Below are positions 25,432 through 32,270 of a stretch of DNA of 32,270 bases, in pieces. A model generated the notes under the pieces. It saw only the letters and a list, made by a program, of their open reading frames with translations. It did not search any database and had not been told where the DNA came from. This DNA is from Chlorobiaceae bacterium (GTDB taxonomy: Bacteria; Bacteroidota; Chlorobiia; Chlorobiales; Chlorobiaceae). A program made the translations under genes and the position numbers. The stretch is taken from NCBI GenBank assembly GCA_013334225.1, contig JAAXXY010000030.1, forward strand, positions 1 to 32,270. Direction: 5' to 3'. The number at the start of each line of letters is the position of its first letter. Within the stretch, counting starts at the first letter, position 1.

Positions 25432-28400
25432 TGACCACTCTCCCCGAGAGGAATTGAAAAAGACTGTTTCTGGAACAATGAATAATAACGTCCCCTTTTT
25501 GCCATAAGCTCTTCGTGGGTTCCCGCTTCATCGATACAGCCATCATGGAAACACAGGATCAGCGAGGCACCTTTTATCGAATTCAGGCGATGGGTGATGA
25601 ACAGAACCGTTTTACCCCTGAACGCATGGATCATGTTCGTGGTAAGGCGGCTTTCAGTTTCCGGGTCGAGAGCGCTGGTGGCTTCGTCGAGAATGATCAT
25701 GCCAGGGTTCTGGAGAATTGTCCTCGCTATGGCGATACGCTGACGCTGTCCGCCGGAAAGCGACGACCCTTTTTCGCCTACCGGAGTGCTGTACCCGGTA
25801 GGAAGTGCCATGATGAATTCATGCGCTTCCGCTATAGTCGCAGCATTGATGATATCTACATCGCTTGCGTCCGGATTGGTAAGGGCGATGTTTTCCTTGA
25901 CCGAGACGTTGAAAAGCATAGGGTCCTGCGGAACAATACCTATCTGACTCCTGAGGGAGTTCAGCTCGACCTTGCTGATATCGTAATGGTCGATAAAAAT
26001 CCTTCCTTCCTCGAGCGTATAGAGCCGCTGAACAAGTTTCGCAAAGGTGCTTTTTCCGGAACCGCTTTCCCCGACTATACCGACAAATTTCCCCGCAGGA
26101 ATCGTGATATTGACGTTTTTCAAAACCATTGGCGTGTTTTCCCGGAAACGGAACGATACATTTTCACACACCACCTCTCCACTGATAAGCGGCAGCGGGA
26201 TCTGTGAAAGCTGTGCCCTGCCGCCTTCCTGAGGAGAATCGACAATATCCGACAGCCTTTCGAGCGACATGCCTGTTTCCTGAAAATTCTGCCAGAGCTG
26301 CGCAAGCCTCATGACCGGGCTGGTAATATAACCGGCTATGATCCGGAACGCGATCAGCTGGCCAAGCGTCATTTCATGGTTAAGCACCAGGTATGCGCCT
26401 GCCCATATGACGATAAGGCCTGAGGCCTGGCTGAGGAATGAATTGGTCGAATTAGCCAGCGTGCCTGAAACAACAGGTTTGAACCCCTGCCTGACATAAG
26501 CGGCGTATTTTTCCTGCCAGTTCCAGCGCGCGCGCAATTCTATATTCTGTGATTTCACGGTCTGTATGCCGGAAAGAACCTCGATCAGATAGGCGTTGGT
26601 TATTCCGTGCCGTATCGCTTTTTCCCTGAGCTGCTGCCTGATAACCGGTGACATCAGAAAGGTAACCAGGCCGATAAGGGGCACGACAGAAAGCGACATG
26701 ACCGCAAGTTTCCAGCTGAACGCAAACAGCACAATCACATAGACGACTGAAAAAACGGCGTCGAGCACGACACTCAGCGCCGTTCCAGTCAGGAATTGCC
26801 GGATCCGTTCAAGTTCGCCGATACGCGAACTCAGTTCGCCGACCGGCCTTTTTTCGAAGAACCTCAACGGAAGGCGCAAGAGGTGATCGATCACCTCTGC
26901 ACCGAGAGCGACATCGATCCGATTCGAGGTATCGACGAAAAGATAGGTTCTCAGACTGTTCAGCACCGCCTGGAGTATGGCGATTATGAGCATGAACATA
27001 CCCAGAACATGCAGTGTCGAATAGCTGTTCCTGACAATGACCTGATCGATGATGATCATGAACAGCAGCGGATTGACAAGGGTCATGATCTGTGTGAAAA
27101 AAGAAGCTATCATGACCTCGGCAAGTACTCCCCGGTACTTTTTGATCGACGGGGCAAACCATCCGAACCCGAATGTTTTATTGGGAGTATCTTCCCTCAC
27201 GTCGAGGACCAGGGCCTCACCCTTGTTTTCCCATCGGTCCCAGAATTCGTTCAGGCGAAACACTTTCACACCGGAGGACGTTGGGGAGGCAAGCATAACC
27301 TTGCCTCGGGAAACATGGTAAAGAACGGCAAAACTGTCGTTCCAGCGGATCATGGCCGGCATCTTGAGCCTTGAGAGTGCCTCCTGTTCGAAGGAGACGA
27401 TCTGGGCCCTCATGCCCATAACAACGCCTACTCCGCCGCAATCCTGCAGAGATAGCTTGCCGTTTCTCGATATCTGGTTTCCTACGATGCTTCTGATCAG
27501 ATCTTTTTTGACTGGAACATTGAAATGGTCACCCAACATCTGAAAACATGCGAGCGTCTCTTCAATAGCTCCTTTTCCCCTGAAAAAAGGATATCCCTTC
27601 GAACGCATCTGCTTTCCGTCGTCATCTTCGTCATAAGCAAACTCTTTTCTGCGCTTTCCGGATTTTTTCTTCTCCGAGACCTCCCTTTCTGCATGAGGCT
27701 CTCTGCTTTCCGATCCGGATTGGAGCAGAGATTCCCGGACCGTTCCGGCGGCAGGCTCTTTCATGAATGAAAAATCAAGTCCGATAAGGCGCAATGAGAT
27801 CGAACCCGGAATTTCATTGCCGGGCACGATGTATTCACTGCCGGGTTTGAACGCGGGGTCGCTGCTTCTGCTGACCAGCCAGTTGAGCTTTTTGTCCGGG
27901 ATTTTTTTTGAAAAGCCTGTATCGACTATTTCTGCTGTTTCGAAGAGCTTGAGTGCGAGCTCTTTTATTCCTGGAAACCCAGCCTCCTGAAGCCTGCGTT
28001 CCTTTACCGGATCGTCCGCAAAATAAAGGTCCAGCAGAGCGCAGATCTCTGAGGGATCTGTCACCTTGACAACCTTTTCATAAAGAGCAGGGATATCGTT
28101 TACGATCGTGTTTATCGATGTTGCGGGGATCTGAAGGCATGTCGTATCTTCAGATGCCGTTACGATTTCCGTCGGTTGACGGCGCATCAGCGTAACCCAG
28201 CCGAACACATCTCCGGGGCTGAGCAGTCTCAATGTCTGGACGGAACCGGTTGCATTGTCCTGATAGAGTGTCCTGACCTTGCCGGAACACAAGACAAAGA
28301 ATGCATCGGGAAGCATCCCCCTGGTGATAATAGGCTTGCCTATGGAATGCTGAACAAGCGTACAGGACTTTGCGAGCTTTTCAATCTTGTCCTGACCGAG

Positions 28401-28514
28401 ATTTGAAAATAACGGATTATCCGCAATGACTTTACGAATATCAGAAGAGGTATTTTCGACAGTTTTCACGATAAGAGTCCATTGGTGACAGAAACGTGAG
28501 AAAACGCCTTGCAA
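25428..28514 (-). CDS. Type I secretion ABC exporter with CNB-like and degenerate C39 domains
   Basis: Inner-membrane exporter-ATPase of a type I secretion system, 1028 residues from a TTG at 28514 (a GTG at 28469 is an equally possible start). Order: cyclic-nucleotide-binding-like fold (about 35-150), linker, acidic/basic low complexity (about 265-305), C39 peptidase-like domain (about 310-440), six-helix membrane domain (about 460-750), nucleotide-binding domain with GESGSGKS near 808, LSGGQRQR near 920 and LDEATSALD near 941. The C39-like part lacks the catalytic residues: the Cys, the His (DSFAVL in place of HFVVL) and the Asp of the DP motif (ASP) are all replaced, as in HlyB-type C39-like domains, so it should bind rather than cut substrate. 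The CNB-like fold lacks the usual Glu and Arg of the phosphate-binding cassette. Overlaps the HlyD gene and follows the parvulin gene by 61 bases. Confidence 0.92.
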   Translation of the reverse strand: MQGVFSRFCHQWTLIVKTVENTSSDIRKVIADNPLFSNLGQDKIEKLAKSCTLVQHSIGKPIITRGMLPDAFFVLCSGKVRTLYQDNATGSVQTLRLLSPGDVFGWVTLMRRQPTEIVTASEDTTCLQIPATSINTIVNDIPALYEKVVKVTDPSEICALLDLYFADDPVKERRLQEAGFPGIKELALKLFETAEIVDTGFSKKIPDKKLNWLVSRSSDPAFKPGSEYIVPGNEIPGSISLRLIGLDFSFMKEPAAGTVRESLLQSGSESREPHAEREVSEKKKSGKRRKEFAYDEDDDGKQMRSKGYPFFRGKGAIEETLACFQMLGDHFNVPVKKDLIRSIVGNQISRNGKLSLQDCGGVGVVMGMRAQIVSFEQEALSRLKMPAMIRWNDSFAVLYHVSRGKVMLASPTSSGVKVFRLNEFWDRWENKGEALVLDVREDTPNKTFGFGWFAPSIKKYRGVLAEVMIASFFTQIMTLVNPLLFMIIIDQVIVRNSYSTLHVLGMFMLIIAILQAVLNSLRTYLFVDTSNRIDVALGAEVIDHLLRLPLRFFEKRPVGELSSRIGELERIRQFLTGTALSVVLDAVFSVVYVIVLFAFSWKLAVMSLSVVPLIGLVTFLMSPVIRQQLREKAIRHGITNAYLIEVLSGIQTVKSQNIELRARWNWQEKYAAYVRQGFKPVVSGTLANSTNSFLSQASGLIVIWAGAYLVLNHEMTLGQLIAFRIIAGYITSPVMRLAQLWQNFQETGMSLERLSDIVDSPQEGGRAQLSQIPLPLISGEVVCENVSFRFRENTPMVLKNVNITIPAGKFVGIVGESGSGKSTFAKLVQRLYTLEEGRIFIDHYDISKVELNSLRSQIGIVPQDPMLFNVSVKENIALTNPDASDVDIINAATIAEAHEFIMALPTGYSTPVGEKGSSLSGGQRQRIAIARTILQNPGMIILDEATSALDPETESRLTTNMIHAFRGKTVLFITHRLNSIKGASLILCFHDGCIDEAGTHEELMAKRGRYYSLFQKQSFSIPLGESGQ

Positions 28515-28575
28515 GCAATGTCAATGAAAAAACGAGGGGGACTGAAGTTCCAACAAATATAAGGGAAAAAAAGGT

Positions 28576-29289
28576 TTAGTAAAAGAAAGCCTGAACCTCT
28601 TTATTAACCCATTCGTTGAAAAGATGATTGACGATCTGCTTTCTCATCGTATCATCGAGGTGTGCGGGATGTTTTTCGCTGAGCATGGTGATGACGCCGA
28701 ATCCGTCAACGACGATTGGAGAATTCAGGACGCCCGGGCGGGATTCCGAAAGGTTTTTCGCGAGCATCGGATTCAGCTGTTTCAGCTCGATGGGACCAAG
28801 CTTTCCGCCAGTCATCGACTCCCTTCCTTCAGAGTACTTCGATGCAACTGACTCGAAAGTTTCTTCACCGGATTCGATACGGAAATAAAGCTCTCTCAGC
28901 AATTCATGGTCTTTGCTGCGAATCATCAGGAAGGAAACTTTATCAAGTCCTGCCTTCATTCTCAGGAAGGCACTTTCAACCTGCGGAAGAAATGTCTGTT
29001 TTTTGAACTTTTCAAGAAGCAGCGGCCTGTTGATGAAAAAGTCGACATCTTCATCTGATGCACCTTCAAGAACCAGCTGGTCTCTCTTTTTCAGAAGAAA
29101 ATCAGGATCGGTATCGAGCTGTCTGCTGTAAAAAATATGAACATCTTCTTCTGTGCAGCTGATTGTACGCAAAACCTGGTCAATCACCATCCCCTGCATC
29201 AGCTGAGGCCACAAGCTGTGCCCTGAGAGGAGCGGGAGGACTTCGTCGCTCTTCAGTTGCCTCTTTCCGATTGTGAATGCCGTTGACAT
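28576..29289 (-). CDS. Parvulin-type peptidyl-prolyl isomerase
   Basis: PpiC/SurA-related protein, 237 residues from ATG 29289, which has an AAGAGG ribosome site. The N-terminal half (about 1-110) is helical and SurA-like; residues about 115-210 form the parvulin domain, with FESVASKYSEGRESMTGGKLGPIELKQLNP and GVLNSPIVVDGFGVITMLSEK as clear landmarks. No signal peptide or membrane helix is present, nor in the 21-codon upstream extension to 29352, so it should stay in the cytoplasm. It is the first gene of parvulin, ABC exporter, HlyD, transcribed together, suggesting it handles the exported protein before secretion. The catalytic role is inferred from family only. Confidence 0.87.
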   Translation of the reverse strand: MSTAFTIGKRQLKSDEVLPLLSGHSLWPQLMQGMVIDQVLRTISCTEEDVHIFYSRQLDTDPDFLLKKRDQLVLEGASDEDVDFFINRPLLLEKFKKQTFLPQVESAFLRMKAGLDKVSFLMIRSKDHELLRELYFRIESGEETFESVASKYSEGRESMTGGKLGPIELKQLNPMLAKNLSESRPGVLNSPIVVDGFGVITMLSEKHPAHLDDTMRKQIVNHLFNEWVNKEVQAFFY

Positions 29290-29352
29290 GATTAACCTCT
29301 TATTGGTTCTATTCTTGTGGTTTACTTTCATGAAAGAAATTGCAAAAATCAT

Positions 29353-29756
29353 GCCGCATTGTCATATTTGCGGGACATTCCATATATATCATTAATAAAT
29401 AAGCATTTAAATCGGTCGAGACGAAGCGTAATATTGTGCTATATGTGGTATCATATCTGATCATTACGATCTATTATGACACAACTGCTCTTTCTGGAAA
29501 CAGTTATGATTACCTCTATTTATTGCATTGAGAAGCACGGGTGCAAGGCGGACAGTGTCCTGATGTTATCGGGATAAACATTGAGCCAGGAGTCCCGACG
29601 AGTCTGTATGGGGATTTCAATCCCGATTCATCGGAACCTATCCGGGTAACAGGGTTTCGGAACGAGTAACGAGAGGTGTTCTAACGTATTGTATTAATCA
29701 GGCTTGACAGGACAGTGCAGTGACAGTTTGGAGGGATGATCGCAACTCGATGAAAT
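29353..29756. other. Intergenic region before the parvulin operon, with small hairpins
   Basis: About 400 bases without a gene. It must hold the promoter of the parvulin-exporter-HlyD operon. Around 29607-29637 two tiny adjacent hairpins occur: GGGATTTCAATCCC (arms GGGATT/AATCCC) followed by CCGATTCATCGG (arms CCGAT/ATCGG). Nothing here matches a riboswitch or small RNA I know. Confidence 0.5.
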
Positions 29757-29800
29757 AATAAAACCTGCGGACAGAATGAACATCAACCGCAGGTTTTATT
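29757..29800 (-). terminator. Terminator after tolC
   Basis: AATAAAACCTGCGG and CCGCAGGTTTTATT form a perfect 14-base stem (29757-29770, 29787-29800) with a 16-base loop. The A/T-rich outer arms supply T-runs on both strands. It lies 33 bases after the tolC stop on the minus strand and separates tolC from the parvulin operon. Confidence 0.85.
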
Positions 29801-29832
29801 AACCCATAATTGGCATTAAACAAAGAGATATG

Positions 29833-31239
29833 TCATTTCATGTTTTCAAGTGAAGGAGCTTCTGCGGCAGGAATATCAGCCTCTCTGACCTTGGGCATAG
29901 GAACATCGATATCCTTGAGGCTTGGCATTTCCCCACGGGCGACACCAAGAGTGTAGAGCAATTTACCCATGCCTGCCAGAGTTCTTGCATTCGCGACAGT
30001 CAGGTCGAAAAATCCGTTATAGTAAGCACGCTGGGCCTGATAATATTCGTTTTCCGTATCGAGCAAATCCAGCAGTGTTCTTTTTCCGATGTTGAACTGC
30101 TCACGATATGCCACTCTGACCTGATTGAGATTTTTGCGATGCTGGTTCAGGTAACGAACCTGTTCCGAAACCATTCTCCGGTCGTTGAAGGCTATCGTCA
30201 CAGTCTGGCGCAAATCCACACCGGCCTTGTCCTTCAGAGCCATAGCCGTGAACATCTTTTCCCGGTACTGATGAACTGCCGCTACGTTCGATCCACCGTT
30301 GAAAATATTGTATGTCATGGCAACTTCGGCAACGCTTGTCGATTGCTCACCTTCGACCCCCTGCATATCCCATGAGCGGTCATGCCATGCCTTGAGATCA
30401 AGCCTTGGATAAAATTTCGATTCCTGAACCTTTACGGCTTTCTGTGAAGCCTTGATATCAGCAAATTTTGCCAGGAAACCGGGATTGTGCTGAAAAGCAT
30501 CTTCAAGCGTCTCTTTAATCGTACCAGGAATACCATCATCGGGAAGCAGCACGGCCTGCATGTTATCATCCGGCAATTCTCCTACATAACGCTGGTATCT
30601 GGCCATAACGTCATTCAGGTTGCTCAGCTCCGTAAGGTAATTGGACTGCGCCAGAGCGACACGTGCGCTTATCTGCTGAAGATCGACACCTGCCCCGACA
30701 CCTGCCTTTACCCTGTCGCTCACCTGATTGTAGATTTCCTTGTGATAATCGAGGTTCTTTTTTGCAAGGTTCAGCATCTCGCGGTAACGCAACACATCCA
30801 CGTAGGATCTGAAGCTTTCCAGACCGACATTCTCGAGGGCGTCCATGAACTCAAAATATCGTGCCTGTCCGGAATATTTGAGGCGACAGACCTGGTTTCC
30901 GGTGAAAAATCCGTCAAAAAGCATCTGGCTGAGTTCGACCCTGACATCCTTGCGCCACATGTTCGAGTGGGTGACATGATCTCCGCGGATCCACTCCCTG
31001 CCTACTCCCGCAGAGATATCTATTCTCGGGTAGAATCCGCCTTTCGCGACATTCTGCTCTTCGGCAACGTCCCTGAAAGCATGATAGCGTGCCCTGATTT
31101 CCGGGTTCGTGTTCACCGCACGTTCCACCGCATCCTTGACGGTAGGCGATCCCGCCTGAGCTACCTGGGGCGCTCCGGCGCAAAGGAGCAGCATAGCCGT
31201 GACAATTACTTTCAGGTTATTTTTTTTGGAGTGTTTCAT
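29833..31239 (-). CDS. TolC-family outer membrane channel (type I secretion)
   Basis: Outer-membrane beta-barrel and periplasmic helical tunnel that completes the secretion channel. From ATG 31239 it is 468 residues with a signal peptide (LKVIVTAMLLLCAGAPQVAQAG, cleavage near residue 30). The helical repeats are clear: VKDAVERAVNTNPEIRARYHAFRDVAEEQ, ARVALAQSNYLTELSNLNDVMARYQR, then the second half YNIFNGGSNVAAVHQYREKMF and GKRTLLDLLDTENEYYQAQRAYYNGFFDLTVANARTLAGMGKL, as in type I secretion TolCs. The frame is open to 31314, but the extra 25 residues would precede the signal peptide. It lies downstream of the RTX gene and ends in its own terminator. Confidence 0.93.
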   Translation of the reverse strand: MKHSKKNNLKVIVTAMLLLCAGAPQVAQAGSPTVKDAVERAVNTNPEIRARYHAFRDVAEEQNVAKGGFYPRIDISAGVGREWIRGDHVTHSNMWRKDVRVELSQMLFDGFFTGNQVCRLKYSGQARYFEFMDALENVGLESFRSYVDVLRYREMLNLAKKNLDYHKEIYNQVSDRVKAGVGAGVDLQQISARVALAQSNYLTELSNLNDVMARYQRYVGELPDDNMQAVLLPDDGIPGTIKETLEDAFQHNPGFLAKFADIKASQKAVKVQESKFYPRLDLKAWHDRSWDMQGVEGEQSTSVAEVAMTYNIFNGGSNVAAVHQYREKMFTAMALKDKAGVDLRQTVTIAFNDRRMVSEQVRYLNQHRKNLNQVRVAYREQFNIGKRTLLDLLDTENEYYQAQRAYYNGFFDLTVANARTLAGMGKLLYTLGVARGEMPSLKDIDVPMPKVREADIPAAEAPSLENMK

Positions 31240-31678
31240 GATCCCTGAATTTGGGTATTTCAAATGAAAACGATGTATGGGGATTGCAAACTCTTTGGTG
31301 TTATTTAACAACAACTTATATCACGAATAAAAAGAATGAACCCTGATCTTGATCCAACCCAATCATCGTTCAAAATCAATCATGGTTAGTTATCAGAAAC
31401 TATTAATCGAGTCTTTTACCAATTGTCAATAAAAATATTCACCTTATAAAAAACAAAGCCTATGCCTGAAAATAGCGAAATATTGGCGAAAATCCCATAG
31501 CGTTTGATGGAAAGACGTTTTGGTTGTAAAAAAATCCCTGCTCGCCTCTCTTCACAGTTTAAATAACAAATGCATAAATATGTCATGATCGCATCATGCT
31601 GACACAAAAAGAACTTACAAAAAACCAGGTACTGTTCTGATCTACAAGAATTGCCGGAAACGAACAGCAGCAAATCAG
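31240..31678. other. Spacer between RTX gene and tolC
   Basis: About 440 AT-rich bases. On the minus strand they contain the end of the RTX transcript and probably a promoter for tolC. An inverted repeat CATGAT-CGC-ATCATG is at 31584-31598, a possible regulator site. A short minus-strand frame (31416-31673) has no recognisable similarity and I do not call it a gene. Confidence 0.5.
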
Positions 31679-32269
31679 TTACAATGTCCTGGCAATATCC
31701 TGTTCAACTTTCAATGTTACGCCTCCTGTTCCATTATAGATATCGAAGGTGTGTGATGTGCCGCCGATTGTCGTGGTCTCCTGTCCTGCGGCAGTCCAGC
31801 CGCCTCCACTCACACTGTCTCCGCTTGATCCAACGATGTAAAGAGAATTGCCGCCACCCGTAATGGTGCTGACATCTGTCGGATCGAGATTTGAAAGCAT
31901 CACGTTCGCACCTGAAAGATCAAGGACTTCGATATTGATAAATCTGTTGACATTATAGCCCGATGCATTGAAGTCGATGTTCTGATTTACCAGCAAGGTA
32001 TCCTGTCCAATACCGCCGTCGACTGCCCCTATACCAGTGTCGCTGGCGTCGTATATAAGGGTATCATCTCCCGCTCCGCCAAGGAGAACATCATTGCTGG
32101 CACCACCTGCAAGAGAATCATTTCCGCCACCTCCCGCCAGTGTATCATTACCGGCTCCTCCTGCAAGCGAATCAGCGCCATCGCCACCATAGAGATAGTT
32201 AGCACTTCCGTCACCAGTCAGTGTATCGTTTCCAGTCCCGCCGAGAATGTTCTCAATGTTTTTTATCGT
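31679..32269 (-). CDS. RTX (calcium-binding nonapeptide) protein, C-terminal part
   Basis: End of a larger secreted protein; the frame is open at the right edge and only 196 residues are visible. It begins with tandem RTX nonapeptides of the GGxGxDxLx kind: GGTGNDTLT, GGDGADSLA, GGAGNDTLA, GGGGNDSLA, GGASNDVLL, GGAGDDTLI. These bind calcium after export and fold only outside the cell. After them comes FINIEVLDLSG...SGGGWTAAGQETTTIGGTSHTFDIYNGTGGVTLKVEQDIARTL, a pattern typical of the uncleaved C-terminal type I secretion signal. It lies just upstream of tolC and close to the exporter and adaptor, so is the likely substrate. What the N-terminal part does (adhesin, enzyme) cannot be seen. Confidence 0.9.
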   Translation of the reverse strand, partial: TIKNIENILGGTGNDTLTGDGSANYLYGGDGADSLAGGAGNDTLAGGGGNDSLAGGASNDVLLGGAGDDTLIYDASDTGIGAVDGGIGQDTLLVNQNIDFNASGYNVNRFINIEVLDLSGANVMLSNLDPTDVSTITGGGNSLYIVGSSGDSVSGGGWTAAGQETTTIGGTSHTFDIYNGTGGVTLKVEQDIARTL

Positions 32270-32270
32270 A

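Noticed and set aside
32080..32245. Tandem DNA repeats at the right edge that could be taken for a CRISPR or satellite
   Set aside because: They translate in frame to RTX nonapeptides, which explains the repetition; there are no spacers.

Overview
The window looks like chromosome of a green sulfur bacterium (Chlorobi, Chlorobium/Pelodictyon type). The best marker is the two-gene ATP-citrate lyase (aclB-aclA, 19026-22115), key enzyme of the reductive TCA cycle. The bacteroidete/chlorobi-like arginine cluster, mixed ATG/GTG/TTG starts and weak Shine-Dalgarno sites agree. The assignment is made by family recognition only; no database was searched.

Layout. (1) 1-7590, minus strand: arginine biosynthesis argC-argJ-argB-argF-argR, then, after a roughly 2 kb interruption, argG, which runs off the left edge. 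The interruption (821-2814) holds three decayed 3' ends of a REP-associated tyrosine transposase, each next to a copy of a CGAAAAATTTTTCG palindrome, then an intact AbrB/PIN toxin-antitoxin pair with its own promoter/operator, and a possible hicB relic. (2) 7817-12529, plus strand: a PstS-like lipoprotein, a membrane diguanylate cyclase and two LolC/E-type permeases in one tight cluster. (3) 12703-14070: a GNAT acetyltransferase and, divergently, a GDT1/UPF0016 cation transporter. (4) 14197-16791, minus: a large HerA/DUF87-type ATPase of unknown role, followed by an AT-rich spacer and a small secreted protein. (5) 18034-22115: lgt, and divergently aclB-aclA, ending in a strong terminator. (6) 22303-23640: a ParA ATPase and small ribbon-helix-helix partner, with palindromic and repeated sites upstream, resembling a plasmid partition locus. 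(7) 23758-32270: a StrF-like glycosyltransferase, then an apparently dedicated type I secretion locus, all minus strand: an RTX protein (C-terminal part only in window), TolC, a parvulin isomerase without signal peptide, an ABC exporter with N-terminal cyclic-nucleotide-binding-like and degenerate C39 domains, and a HlyD-family adaptor.

How the parts work together: the arg genes form a pathway from N-acetylglutamate to argininosuccinate with their own repressor, and ARG-box-like sites lie before argC. Lgt and the LolC/E pair process and sort lipoproteins such as the PstS-like one. The right-hand 8 kb is a complete inner-to-outer-membrane channel set beside a probable RTX substrate. The most interesting parts are the CNB/C39-like exporter with its cytosolic-looking parvulin, the partition-like locus, and the transposase-relic array that splits the arginine cluster.
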